This document shows positions 39,101 to 52,573 of a stretch of 64,000 nucleotides of DNA, in pieces. A model generated the notes under the pieces. That model had not been told where the DNA came from. It worked only from the letters and a program-made list of their open reading frames with translations, and did not search any database. Every line of letters begins with the position of its first letter. Position 1 is the stretch's first letter. The translations under genes were made by a program, and so were the position numbers. The stretch is from Nyssa sinensis (lineage: Eukaryota > Streptophyta > Magnoliopsida > Cornales > Nyssaceae). Where the stretch lies: positions 1,660,001-1,724,000 of the forward strand of contig CM018049.1 in NCBI GenBank assembly GCA_008638375.1, read 5' to 3'.

Positions 39101-39183
39101 TTGGCGGTTTATTCGGGTAATTAAATATTTTATAGCCCGGTCCAGCCCGGTGCACATGCTATATCCCGGATCGGGATATTACA
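36124..39183 (-). repeat. 5' LTR of element T
   Basis: 3,060 bp, nearly identical to 29,314-32,369. Differences are scattered single bases plus a few one- or two-base indels, one of them in a TC run. Confidence 0.95.
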
Positions 39184-39829
39184 CAAACAGCACCTGAAAT
39201 GGTCCAGAAACAAGCTCAAACCAAGCCTGTTACATACCATGACGATAGTGAGAAAATCCAACGTTTGATCCATTTCGATCCATGGAATGAATGCCAAACA
39301 AATCCTTGGGCTTCCAGAAACCATTTGGGGTGGAAAGCAGAGGAATTAGAGGGCCAAAACACCACGAAATTAAAAAACAAAAATTTTTGCAACTAAGGCT
39401 ACAGTAACCCTAACGTTGGGGAAAATGAACAGTGAAGGGTCGGGTTATGGACTAGGTTTCGGGTCAGGCCCCGACCCAACCGAGAAACGGTTAAAACCAT
39501 TAAACTGAAACTACGTCGTTTTAGGCGAAATGTTTTAGATTTTAAAATCAATTAGAGCTGATGTCATCGTGACATCAGCGTGATGTAGTTAATCGACCGA
39601 ACTGGTTGGTTTAGTACAATTAAGGCCGGTTCAATTCAAAATAGACTAAACCCTCCGGTTTATTTTGAATGATTCTTGAAAATTACATTTTGACCCCTGG
39701 AAATTCTGGAATTCAAATTTGACCCCAACAAGTTCTGAATAATTATATTCTGGCCCAGCTTCTGAAAAATTAATGCAAATGAGCCCCTAGAAAATAAATA
39801 AATAATAAAATAATTATTTTAATTATTTT

Positions 39830-40900
39830 ATTACTTGGGTAAAATTACTATTGTACCCTTGGACACTAAATACGTCAAACGAAGTCCGAATTAAATAAGT
39901 AAATAGTGTATTTCTACTAATTTGGGCATTCCAGACACAATGGTGGAGTCTGATTTGAGAAATTAAGTCCCGAAAAATAAAGACACGTAAATAGTAAATG
40001 ACTGTACTACCCCTACTGATACCTACGGTCAAATAAAAATAAAAGACAGTCCATTTTGATTATGTTGGGCATTCTGGACTCAACGGTGGAGTTTGATTTG
40101 TGAAACCAAGTTCTGAAAAATACAGACACGCAAATGGTAAATGACTGAATTGCCCCTAGTGATACCCAGGGCGGGTCAATTAAACACAAAAGATAGTCCA
40201 ATTTAATTATGTCGGACATTTCGGACCTAATAGTGAGGTCCATTTTATGCACTGAGGTCCCGAAGAATTTAGCTATGGCATGTGAGATTTACCAAAATGC
40301 CCCTGATGCTATACGAAGTCCGAATGAAGTCCAAATGGGATGAAATTGATACTAATAAAAACCCAGTTACTCGTGAAACTGTACACATGATTAAATAATG
40401 ATTCGGGGTCAGAATTACACAAAGCGTAAAATGACCAAAACACCCCTAAGCACGGTAAGTGCAAAGTAGAGGCCGAATAAAGGCCAATCTGATCTGATAA
40501 ATTGTCATAAGCCTAATTATGAAAATTAAGAGGCTAAATAAGACTCTGGAACAATCAATGTATAAAATGAGAAATGACCGATGTGTCCCGATGATCTAAA
40601 GCAGATACCAAATGAAGTCCAAAGGACTTAGAAAATTATATATAAGATATATGGGACATTTTAGGGACCGCGACAAGGTCCGGGACAAAAATGATAAAAT
40701 TTTCATTTTGCCCCTAATGTTAAATAAGTACTTCATTGATAACGATTTGAGTCCAAAAAACTTAGAACTTTATGTCTAAGATATGTGGACTATTCTGAGG
40801 ACCACGACAGGGTCTGGGATAAGAATGGTGAAATTATCATTTTGCCCCTAAGGTTAAATAAGTACTTAACTGATAACGATTGAAGTCTAAATGACTTAGA
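39830..40900. repeat. tandem 'GCCCC' blocks of LTR Y1
   Basis: Several diverged units of about 135-160 bp each contain an AAATKRCCRAATTGCCCCT-like core, a TCTGGACTCAATGGT-like core and TCCRTTT. The equivalent array in Y2 is at about 49,330-50,510, where the last unit type is present one more time. Confidence 0.75.
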
Positions 40901-41420
40901 TTATAATCCCGATAACTGCTAAGCCTAGTTAAAGAATGAAAAGGCCTTGGATGAAACCCAATGAAAGGGCAATAGGCTATTAGGCTATCTTAGGTAATCT
41001 GATAGATGCCTAAGATGATAAATAAGTCATGAATGGATGAATTCTGATCTGTCTGTGATTGATGATGATTATTTAGGATATGTATGGAGGTACCTGACGT
41101 ATCTGGAGGTTATCAGATTATTTGTACAAGGAGAATAGCGTAAAGTTTATGAGTAACTTGGAACTTCTGACTTGGTGTATAAGTTACACTGTCTAGATAT
41201 TGTATCTTAATGCACTGTACCGTTTTATATGCTATACTATTTAAATGCGTATACTTAAATGCATACCCTTTTTGTACTGTATTACACATGGCATGATTTT
41301 GTTCTGTCCTGCTCTCCTATTTGTTCGGGTCTCTTCTGTTCCGTTATATGGTCTATTCTGATTCTTGTTGTGTTATGTTGTGTTATGTTCCTGCTCAATA
41401 CTGACCTGTTCTATTCATTA

Positions 41421-42060
41421 ATGATATGCCTATGTCCCTGATTGATATGCTCAATTTTGTTATGTTTCGTTCCGTTGATGATATGCCTGTACCTTTGATT
41501 GATATATTGTTTCCGCTCAGTTCCGTTATGTTCCGTTCCGTTGATGACATGCCTATATCACTGATTGATATATTGTTTTCGCTCAGTTCTGTCTTGTTCC
41601 GTTCTATTGATGATATGCCTGTATCACTGATTGATATATTATTTTCGCTCAGTTCTATCTTGTTCCATTCCATTGATGATATGCCTTTGTTTCTGATTGA
41701 TATATTGTTTCCGCTCCGTTCTGTTATGTTCCATCCCATTGATGATATGCCTTGTTTCTGATTGATATATTGTTTCCGCTCAATTCCGATATGTTCCGTC
41801 CCGTTGATGATATGCCTTGTTTCTGATTGATATATTGTTTCCGCTCCATTCCGTTATGTTCCGTCCCGTTGATGATATGCCTTTGTTTTTGATTGATATA
41901 TTGTTTCTGCTCTGTTCTGTTATGTTCCGTCCCGTTGATGATATGCCTTTGTTTCTAATTGATATATTGTTTCTGCTCTGTTCTGTTATGTTTTGTTCCG
42001 TTGATGACATGCCTCTGTCCCTGATTGATATATTGACATCGTTTACTATTTTGATCTGAT
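41421..42060. repeat. 66-bp minisatellite of LTR Y1, about 9.5 copies
   Basis: ATGATATGCC starts at 41,421, 41,478, 41,544, 41,610, 41,676, 41,742, 41,807, 41,872, 41,938 and 42,004. Spacing is mostly 65-66 bp. Units contain TTGATATATTGTTTCCGCTC and GTTATGTTCCGT. Open frames on both strands result from the period and are not genes. Y2 carries a more degenerate version at about 51,180-51,850. Confidence 0.9.
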
Positions 42061-44874
42061 TTGTTATGTTATGTTCTGATCTGTTTGTACTGTTTGGTTT
42101 GGCTCTGTTTTATTCTACTTAAACTGCACTTAAAGTGGATTATGAAACTGTTATTTCTGATATGATTAAACTATCCCATGTGCTTCATAAGTAAGAACTG
42201 GTTTTGAAACCCATGATAGGGAACTTGTGTTACTCACTGGACTTATTTAAGCTCACTCCATTATCCTAACATTTTTTAGGATTTATCTCCATTGGATTAA
42301 GGCACTATGATATGACGTGGATAGGCCAAGTGGCATTCCAAGCAAAGGATCTGATGGCACTAATTTATGGAGACTTGGATTCTTGTGGATTGAATCTGGT
42401 TGTTCAGGTGAGTGACATGATTTAATTGATGCGATTAAATTTACTAATATTGGGACATGGCTCATGGTAATGGTACTCTAGAGACATTAGATGTGCTCTG
42501 TGTTATATGTCTGATTATAGACTAGCTTTGTGGTACGCACCTCTATGGTATTTATAAATGAGTTGCATTCCTGAGATTAAAAAGGTTTTAAATTTCGTTG
42601 CTCTGACCCTAAATTTGGAATGCAATTCATTGGTAATGTCACGCCCCGAATTCCCGACCGAACCCGGGGACGCGACTGAACGAAACAAAAGAAAGGAAAT
42701 AAATAGATAAAGTAAATAAATAGCAATTTAATAAATAATCTAGATAAATAAATAACTATTCAACTGATTTAACTAATATAGATACAAGCCTATTCCACTA
42801 ACATAACTATACATCCAACAATACACATATATTCCCGTTTTAAAAAAATTTCGACAGAATCTCCTTTGTTTTTCGAGCCTTTTTCCCCCCTGATAAACAC
42901 AATACATCATATATATACAACAGTCACAATCCATCCTCACTCGATGGCCACAACTTTATCAAAGTTAAAGATACATCGCCTACTTATACAATCCATCACT
43001 TCTACTCCTACACTTAAACTAAAAGATCACAAATTCCATATTTATTACAATATACAATTCCATTTCCATTCTTTTCAGAAACACACCAATCTTTTATAAT
43101 ATCAAAATACGCCCCAAGGGCTCAAATATTCTTCTACAGTCAAGTCTCCTCCACTCGGCTAGACTTCCTCAAGCCTCAGGTGTCGGGAATGTCATCTGAA
43201 ATATGGTTCCCACGAATGGGTCAGCTCAACTGCTGGTATGGTACAATACTAATGCAAGGAACAAAATTAAGACGTGGCATGTGCAAATGTACATGTATAT
43301 CTACATGCCTCCCTAATCATGCATACAGTATAATGGCAATGTACAACCACATCTGAAGAAAACCCTATATCACGTTCACAAATTCATCAACACAATGCAC
43401 AGGCAATATGCGTGACGCACCCATGCACAACTCTATGCCACACCCATGTCTCGTTTACGGGTACTCCCCGATGGCACGGAGTACCAATGCAATGGCCAAT
43501 TTTGGGTTTTTCACCACAGGAATCTGCACCTTCATAATGCACAGCACCTCGTGCTGACCCACACTATGCTTTCAAGAAATCACCCTATGCCAATATGCCA
43601 TGATTTCATCATGCAATAGTACAGTTCAAATGAAACATCACTTTCATAAGCATATGCAACATGCTTTAAATAATGCGTCACATTTAAGATCAACAAGAGC
43701 ATTTACATCACAAGATTCCATCCACAAATCTATGTGTCATGCTCGATCAATCTCCACACTTACGCAAATCCACATGTCACAATATCAACAATCCTTCTAA
43801 AACATAAATCACATATGATGACAACTCAAGAAGTAAATCACATTTCCCAAATAATCATAAAGAACACGGAAACAATTAAACAATCAACTCAAAGAAGCAA
43901 TAATTCCTATGTGATCTTCTATCAGCAGATAAGCACAAGAAATCATTCAATCAAGATGCACATCAATCCTAATTTAATTCTATTCCTTACTTAGTAAAGT
44001 ACCATACCTGATCGGGTTATCTCAACCCTCAGAAGTCGTGTCCACTACGTAGCCTAATCAATCGATGGATGGCTATTAAGTTTTGACTACAGGTCCAGGC
44101 TCAGTCAACCCTCTAGATGAACGGACACTAACTTCTCTTGCTTGAAATTGAGTGGGCCATCTCCACCTGAAGTTGCATCATCCAGAAGCTGTTTACACAA
44201 ATTCCTCCGCAAATATCGGCTACTAAATTTTTAGGCACGGAAGCCACAATCAAGTCATTTGTTCTGTCATCTATGGTGTGAATAGAAATAGAAACCTCAT
44301 AAAAGAGTGTATTATTATATCTCAATGATTCATCAGCAAAAACCTTAACTCCACCCAAATGAGTCCATTTGTTTCCCCTGATGAATCAATCCATGTCTAC
44401 ACATCTGGAGAAATCCTCTCAGGAAAGCTCCATTGATTCATCAGGAAAATATCCCTCCAAATCAACAACACCAAAACTTCTCTTCTATCTTTTCCTAAAA
44501 CTTCTGGAATTTAGGAGAGAACAAGCTTCATTGCAGAACTAATCAGCAACCCAGTGAAGAACACCGAGAGATAGAAAAACATGGGACGCAAGTCGCGTGA
44601 AAACAGGGGAAGAAAAGAAAAGAAAGAAAGAGAAAAAGAGAGAGGGAAGAAGAGAGGAGAAGAGGGGCGACGACTTGGCGATGGGTTTTGATTGCGATTG
44701 GGCTATGTGTTGCGGATTGGAGGGACGCGAAGCAGTAGATGGGTTTTGCGATGGTCGGTGAGAGGAGAAATTGATGACGATGATGGTGGAGGAGATCGAT
44801 GCACATATATATATGTATGGCAGTTGGGGAAGAAGATGGCGGTGGAGAAACGGCTGGAGAATTCCAAGTTGCTT

Positions 44875-45035
44875 ATCAGAGTTGTACTCGGGTTTGGTTT
44901 GGATCAGAACGCAAACGATTACAAGTTATTGAGGGTTGTGTATTGCGGATCCCTGTTGGCCCAGTTGTGGTGTACTCGTTGAGTACCAACTTTTGGAAAT
45001 GGATCAAGACTAAGATGAGGTTTCTAATAGTTGAA
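44875..45035 (+). pseudogene. captured F-box-associated (FBA) domain fragment, copy 1
   Basis: The + strand reads VVLGFGLDQNANDYKLLRVV, then after a frame change VVVYSLSTNFWKWIK. The pattern LGFGxDxxxNDYKxxRxV...VYSLSTNxW is the core of the FBA interaction domain of plant F-box proteins, which recruits substrates to SCF ubiquitin ligases. Only about 50 residues remain and they are frameshifted, so no functional protein is possible. It is in sense orientation inside the LTR. The X2 LTR is shorter and shows no such segment, so it looks like acquired host sequence. Confidence 0.75.
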
Positions 45036-46057
45036 TTTTCTGGTAGTGTATTTTGAATGAGGGTTGCATTAGACCGTAGTCGGGTGCAGGGGTTGATGGT
45101 AGCAGCGTGTTGGAGTAGCGGTTTTGTCGATGGCTGTCATGGATGTTGCGTTGGTTCGTCAGATTGAGAGCTAGCAGGTTGGGTTTATTGATCCAGTTGT
45201 GTCGGTTTCTTATTGTTTTTGTTTAATTTTCTTGTAGTTGGGTTGTTAATTGAATTGGGGGAAATGAAGAGTGCAGCAGTAGTAACGAAGCAGCAACAAC
45301 CATGTTGCGTTATGTGCTGTGTGTTAGTGGTGGCGTTGTGTAGCAGAGTAGCAGCAGGTGGAACTGCTGCAAAATAGTGATGCGGCTGAACAGTGTGTGT
45401 AGTGGTTGCTGTGATGAATTTAGAATGGAAGGCCATAAGGATGGGTTGTGAAATACCTCCAGGAAAAAGAGATGGTGCAGTTATAGGGGGCTAATCACGT
45501 TGGATTAATCGTTGGTTGGAGGATTCAAATTGGTTGATTCAACAGTAGCGTGTTGGTGTTGGGTTATGGCTTGAATTGATGGAAAATTTTGGGTAATTTG
45601 CTGTCATTTGGGTCATGTGCGAAGAGGTTTCAAATTGGGAAATGAATTAATGTTGTTGCTATTGTGAAATTTGTGTGTGTAGCGGTGACAACACAGCAGT
45701 GAGCTGCTGTGTTTGGGGCGATGACGGCACTTAGCAGAATTTATGTATATAGATTTGTGTATATGTCTGTGTAGCGTTGGAATAAGAAAAACTCATCATA
45801 CGAAACCGCAGAGGCTGGAGGTGATTAATGTGGGTGTGTTTGTGTTGAAAGCAATTGCGGCAGGCAGGAATTGGTAGAGGCTTAGAGTGGGAAATGCAGA
45901 AGGAAAAAGGGACACATGCAGCAGAGCTACTGTCCAGCCATGGAGTAGAAACAATAAGGAAAAGAGCAGCAATAGTGGTAGTGGAGCCGGGGCAGAACCT
46001 CCAACAGCTGCTGCAAATTAAATGGATCTCCGTTAAGTGGAAAATTAGCAGAAAACC

Positions 46058-47185
46058 CACTGGATTGCTAATTAGTTCTGCAATGAAGCTTGTTCTCTCC
46101 TAAATTCCAGAAGTTTTAGGAAAAGATAGAAGGGAAGTTTTGGTGTTGTTGATTTGGAGGGATATTTTCCTGATGAATCAATGGAGCTTTCCTGAGAGGA
46201 TTTCTCCAGATGTGTAGACATGGATTGATTCATCAGGGGAAACAAATGGACTCATTTGGGTGGAGTTAAGGTTTTTGCTGATGAATCATTGAGATATAAT
46301 AATACACTCTTTTATGAGGTTTCTATTTCTATTCACACCATAGATGACAGAACAAATGACTTGATTGTGGCTTCCGTGCCTAAAAATTTAGTAGCCGATA
46401 TTTGTGGAGGAATTTGTGTAAACAGCTTCTGGATGATGCAACTTCAGGTGGAGATGGCCCACTCAATTTCAAGCAGAGAAGTTAGTGTCCGTTCATCTAG
46501 AGGGTTGACTGAGCCTGGACCTTTAGTCAAAACTTAATAGCCATCCATCGGTTGATTAGGCTACGTAGTGGACACGACTTCTGAGGGTTGAGATAACCCG
46601 ATCAGGTATGGTACTTTACTAAGTAAGGAATAGAATTAAATTAGGATTGATGTGCATCTTGATTGAATGATTTCTTGTGCTTATCTGCTGATAGAAGATC
46701 ACATAGGAATTATTGCTTCTTTGAGTTGATTGTTTAATTGCTTCCGTGTTCTTTATGATTATTTGGGAAATGTGATTTACTTCTTGAGTTGTCATCATAT
46801 GTGATTTATGTTTTAGAAGGATTGTTGATATTGTGACATGTGGATTTGCGTAAGTGTGGAGATTGATCGAGCATGACACATAGATTTGTGGATGGAATCT
46901 TGTGATGTAAATGCTCTTGTTGATCTTAAATGTGACGCATTATTTAAAGCATGTTGCATATACTTATGAAAGTGATGTTTCATTTGAACTGTACTATTGC
47001 ATGATGAAATCATGGCATATTGGCATAGGGTGATTTCTTGAAAGCATAGTGTGGGTCAGCACGAGGTGCTGTTCATTATGAGGGTGCAGATCCTGTGGTG
47101 AAAAACCCAAAATTGGCCATTGCATTGGTACTCCGTGCCATCGGGGAGTACCCGTAAACGAGACATGGGTGTGGCATAGAGTTGT
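46058..47185 (+). repeat. inner arm of element X, first part
   Basis: Reverse complement of about 43,430-44,556 with only scattered single-base differences. For example, matching short frames differ by one residue each (His/Tyr, Thr/Ala). It is interrupted at 47,186 by Y2. Confidence 0.85.
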
Positions 47186-50100
47186 TGTAACACCCCGATC
47201 TCGTGAAATTAATAATTGATTAATAATTATTAATTAATACCGACTTACAGAATGATTTAGGGAATTAATCATAATCTCCCGGTGGTCACACTAGACCAAT
47301 AGAATGATTAAACATGTCCGAGATTAGGGTATAATACCCGAACCTAATTATCCATTAATTAGGTGAGATAATGTCAATTTAACACTGACGGAATTTGAAT
47401 TAATTAACCACGGAAATCCCGAATGACTAATAAATGACACGGAACCTCTGACACTGTAGATAACTGAAATATGAAACTCTCGGAACAAACCGCATCGAAA
47501 AAGGAGTTACGAAATGAAAGTTATGAGGCAAACATCAAAAACTGAATTAATGTGCAGCCAAACGTGGCCTTAACCAAAAATGGTGAAAAAGGGGCCAAAT
47601 GGGAGGCCAAGGGAATTGAACCCTTGACCTTTGAGAGGATAAATTCTTCCCAAAAATTTTCCAGTTAGGCTACCCATTACTTTGTGCATATGTATGCAAC
47701 TTATTTGTATATATCTCTGTATTGCCCCAACTTGCCACCCAAACTGACCAATGGCAACCCATGCAAACCCCACATGATTGCTCCCCATTAGCCCACATCA
47801 GCCCTAAATCCCACTGATTCTCTGATATATTCATATATATATATATGTATATGTATAAGAATGAATAAATATATGTGTGTACACATCTTGGACCTTCAAA
47901 ATGGGGGGGCTGTTGTAACACAAAAAATCAGAACTGTTATAGAGGGGTAGGTCTGTTAGAGGCCTTGTGTACTGACTCTTAGAGAGAAAAATCCTTGTGA
48001 GGTCTTGCATGTGTGAGATCAAGCATGGTGTGTGCATGTGTGTGTCTTCATGGGAGATGCACTAAGGAGGAAGGAAGGTTGAGGAACTGAGAGGCACGAC
48101 TGAAACTGTGAAGCACACTTGAAGTGCCAAAGACCAAGAGTGAACCATGGAGGAGAGCAGCCATTGTCTAAAGGTAAACACCAAAGTTTGCCAAATTTCT
48201 GTTTTGATTTGTTGGTGCTGTTCCTTTAATTTTTAGACCATACCAACTGTATATATAAACTCCTGTGAGACCTTAGAACGATTCTGAATCAATTGGGAGG
48301 CTCGAATGGGGCTTGAGACCCCAAACCGTGAGCAAACCGCCATTAAAACACCTTGGGTAACAGGTCTGAAACGACCTCCATAAAACGGACTCCTGATGGT
48401 CTAGAACTGATCTAGACCTTCCTGGGATCCCAAAACCACAAACCCGCGACCCTAAAACCCCATGCAACCCCTCTAACACGTCGGTTGCAGGTTCGGTCTT
48501 CAAATGCCATTTTTGGTTAGAGTGTTTTAAACTAATTTTATTGAACGGGGGATGAACCTACATGTCATAGGGATCATGTATCAACAAACCGTGTTGAAAA
48601 CGGTTGAGAAATGAGCATGTATTGTTGACTTGCAGGTTCGGTTATCGTGGCTTATTCCCACCCTTTTAGTTGATCTCTTGTTGATTTATGGATGCCAAAA
48701 TGTTGGCATGGCTTCCAGAGACCGGTTGGGATCAAAACAGGTTGAAAAACGTGGCCAGAAATGCACGAATTTGAGAAGGAATTGAATCTGTAACTAGGGC
48801 TACAGCACTTGACATGGTGAAGAAGACGACGAGTCGACTGGGTCGACTCGTCCAATACGCCTAAACCCACTGAACCGACTCGGACACGTGTCTGTCCACG
48901 AGCGTGCCACCGAATTATTGAAACTGCGCCGTTTTGGGTTAACTGTTATAAATTTAAAATCTGATCCTACCTGTTTGGTTACGGGTTTTAAAAATTAAAA
49001 TAGGGGAAATTGGAATAAGCTATCCGTGAATTAAGGGCCAATTAGGGGATAACAGGAATATTTAATTCCGGTTCACTGAGGGTTAGTGAACCGGTTGGTT
49101 CATTGGAGTTCTGGACCGGTTCAAATTTTGAACCTAAAACCCGAGGGGTTTGAACCCTAATATTATGTAATTATGTTTTGACCCCTATAGGTTTCTGAAT
49201 TTACGGATTGACCCCCCCCACTGTTTTGTAATATTACACAGTGGCCCATATTTTGGAAAATTTCTTCATTTAAGCCCCTGAAGAATTAATTAAATAATAA
49301 AATAATTATTTAATTATTTTATTAAATAGGTAAAATTACGATTTTTACCCCTAGACATTAAATATGTCAAATGGAGTCCAAATAAATTAAATAAATAATG
49401 TATTTTTACTATTTCAAGCATTCTAGACTCAATGGTACAGTCCGATTTTGGAAATACAGTCCCAAAAAATACAGACCCGTAAGTGATAAATGACCGACTT
49501 GCCCCTGATGGTACCCAGACCCAAATAAAAATATCAGATAGCCTATTTTGACTATCTCGGGCATTCTGAACTCAACGGTGAGGTCCGTTTAATGAACTGA
49601 GGTCCCGAAAAAAAATACAGACACGTAGGTGTAAATGACCGAGTTGCTCTTAATGATACCCAAGGCCGATTAAACATAACAGACAGTCCAATTTCACTAT
49701 GTTGGACGCTCTGGACCCAATGGTGAGGTCCATTTTATGAACTGACGTGCCGAAAAATACGACACATAAAATTACCAAATTACCCCTGATACCGTACGAG
49801 ACCTAAACAAAGTCCGATTGGGACGAAACTGATACCGGTAGGAGCCCAGACACTGGTGAGACTATATACTTGATTAGATGACGAATCGGGGTCAGAATTA
49901 CACAAAACGTAAAATGACCAAAATACCCCTGAGCACTGTAAGTGCAAAGTAGAGGTCGAATAAAGGTCAAACTGATCTGATAAATTATCATAGGGATAAT
50001 TATGAACACTAAAGGGCTAAATAAGACTCCGAGACAGTCAACGCGTAAAACGAGAAATGACCGATGTGTCCCGACGATCTAAAGCAGATATCAAATGAAA

Positions 50101-52568
50101 TCCAAGGGACTTACAAATTTATATATGAGATATATGGGACGTTCTGAGGACCATGATAGGGTCCGGGGCAAAAATGACAAAATTACCATTTTGCCCCTAA
50201 GACTAAATAAGTACCCAACTGATACCGATTAAAGTCTAAAAGACTTAAAACTTCATATATACGATATATGGGATATTCTGAGGACCATAACAGGGTCCGG
50301 GATAAGAATGACAAAATTACCATTTTGCCCCTATGGTTAAAATGAGAACCTAACTGATACCGATCGGAGTCCAAAGGACGTAGAACTTTGTACTTAAGAT
50401 ATAAAGACTATTCCGAAGACCACGACAGGGTCCGGGACAAAAATGGTAAAATTACCATTTTTGCCCCTAAGGTTGAATGAGTGCCTAACTGATAACAATT
50501 GAAGTCTAAATGACTTAGGATATAATCCTAATAACTGCTAAGCCTAATTAAAGAATGAAATAGCCTCAGGTGAGACCCAATGGAAGGGCGATAGGCTACT
50601 AGGCTATCTTAGGTAATCCGATAGGTACCTAATATGATGAATGAGACCTGAATGGATGAGTTCTGATCTGTCTGTGATTGATGATTATTATTCAGGATAT
50701 ACATGGAGATGCTTGACGTACCTGGAGGTTATCGGATTATTTATGCAAGGAATAAGCGTAAAGTTTGTGAGTAACTTCTGACACTGTTTTGATACTGTCC
50801 CTTGATTTACTGATCTGTTTTGAATGCAATTATTTAAGTGCAATTATTTGAATGCATGCCTTTTCGTACTATATCACTTATGACATGGTTTTAGTCCTTT
50901 TAAATAATTGACTATATTCCTGATCCCTGTGCTAGCATTCCGTACTGTTTTGCCCGTTTTGAACTGTTGAGATAAAATGGATATATTGAACCATTATTTC
51001 TGAAACGATTAAATAAACCATGTGATATAGGCAAAGAACAACATTTTGTTGTATCGTACAGCTTTGTATAGTATACTGTCTGAATGCTATATTGTTTAAA
51101 TGTATGTACTTAATGTACGCCCTTTATATCACATTCCACGTGATGTGCTTGTATCCTTCGAATTAGGAATTCCGTTCAGTTCGGTTATGTGCTGTCCGTT
51201 AATGATATGTCTGCCTCGATTGATATGTTCCGTCCGGTTCTGACATGTTCCGTCCGTTAATGATGTTAAGTCCGCCTTGATTGATATATGGTCCAGTTCC
51301 GTTATGATCTGTCCGTTGATGATATGTCTTTGCTTTGACTAATGTTTTGTTCTGTTCGATTCTGTTATGTTCCGTTCATTGATAATGTGTCTGCCTTGAT
51401 TGATATATGGTCCAGTTCCGTTGTGTATTGTCCGTTGATGATACGTCTGTCTTGATTGAAATATTGTTCAGTCCAGTTATGATTAGTTCCGACAGTGATG
51501 TGTCCCTGACTTGATTGTTATATTGTTTCTACCCAGTTCCGTTATGTTGTGTCCTGCTCATGATTTGCTTGTGTCTTGATTAGTGTATTGTTTCCGTTTA
51601 GTTCCGTTATAATTTTATCCGTTCGCGATATGCCTTTGCTTGACTGATGTATTGTTACCGTCCGATTCCGTTATATTCCGTCCGTTAATGTTATGTCTGC
51701 CTCGATTGATATGTTCCGTCCGGTTCCGACATGTTCCGTCCGTTGATGATCTGTCTGTCTTGATTGATATATGGTCCAGTTCCGTTATGATTCGTTCCGT
51801 TAATGAAGAGTCTGTGTCTTGACCGATATATTAGCAATAGTTATTGTTCTGACCGATTGGTTATGTCATGTTCCGATCCGTTTGTATTGTCTGTTCGATT
51901 CTGTTTTATTGTACTAGACTGCTTATGAAATGGATTTATAAAAAATAGTTATTTTTGTAATGACTAAATTATCCATGTGCCTTGGGAGCACAAAACTGGT
52001 TTTGAAACCCATGATAGGGAATCTGTGTTACTCACTGGGCTTATTTAAGCTCACCCCATTATTCTGACATTTTTCAGGAATTACCTCCATTGGATTAGAA
52101 GGTACTATGACATGACGTGAATAGGCCAAGTGGCATCGCAAGTAAGGATCTGACGGCACTGAATTGTAGAGACTGGTTTATTATGGATTGAACCTGGTTA
52201 TTCCGGTGAGTGGTATGTTATGACTGACTTGGCTGATATATACTAGATAGACATGGCTCATGGAACTAATGGTACTCTAGAGATATTAGATCTGCTCTGT
52301 TGTTATATGCTTGATTTTAGATATGCTCTGAAATTAGAATTGTTGACTGACTGGATTTAGTCTTGCTCTGTGATACATATACTTATGATGGATAAGTGAG
52401 TTGCATTCCCGTGATACAAAGAAAAAGTTTTAAATTCTGCTGCATCTGACCCTACAGTTGGAGTGCAATTCGTCGGAAAGTTCAGAATTTGCCTTTGGTT
52501 GGTCGCGTCGCGACCGACTGGCAGTCACGTCCTCGACATCCGCGTAGGGTGGGGTTCGGGATGTGACA
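47186..52568 (+). mobile_element. element Y2: 5.4-kb solo LTR, same family as Y1
   Basis: It starts TGTAACACCCCGATC, ends TTCGGGATGTGACA, and is flanked by GTTGT at 47,181-47,185 and 52,569-52,573. The uninterrupted target is preserved in the inverted arm of X at about 43,420-43,435, which confirms the boundaries. Internal order equals Y1: tRNA-like module (47,603-47,675), leader with AT/GT repeats (47,830-48,060), GCCCC block array (49,330-50,510), degraded 66-bp repeats (51,180-51,850), and the conserved block (52,026-52,085). No primer site or coding sequence is present, so it is a solo LTR. Confidence 0.92.
47603..47675 (-). other. tRNA-like module in LTR Y2
   Basis: The minus strand has TAGCCTAACTGG (A-box-like, 47,661-47,672) and GGTTCAATTCC (canonical B box, 47,612-47,622). 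It is antisense to the LTR. Confidence 0.6.
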
Positions 52569-52573
52569 GTTGT

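Larger units (their letters stand above)
29314..39183 (-). mobile_element. element T: complete non-autonomous LTR retrotransposon (LARD-like)
   Basis: Two direct LTRs (29,314-32,369 and 36,124-39,183) both start TGTCACGACCCG and end CGGGATATTACA. The 5-bp duplication CAAAC flanks the element (29,309-29,313 and 39,184-39,188). Beside the right LTR lies the minus-strand primer site TGGTATCAGAGC (tRNA-iMet); beside the left LTR is the polypurine tract. Orientation is therefore minus. The 3,754-bp interior has no frame of even 60 codons on either strand, so T must use proteins from other elements. By eye the LTRs differ at about 20-25 positions in 3.06 kb, so this is a young insertion. It lies in Y1. 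Confidence 0.95.

Noticed and set aside
41395..42059. Frames of 76-114 codons on both strands with MPLFLIDIL- and NISIRNKGISS-type repeats
   Set aside because: Produced by the 66-bp minisatellite in a solo LTR. No start context, promoter or relatives.
41421..42060. CRISPR-like array
   Set aside because: Units are contiguous minisatellite copies without unique spacers, and the window is plant nuclear DNA.
44128..44358. 76-codon frame duplicated at 46,256-46,537
   Set aside because: Duplicate reflects the inverted arms of X. No domain is recognised, and a solo LTR is not expected to encode protein.
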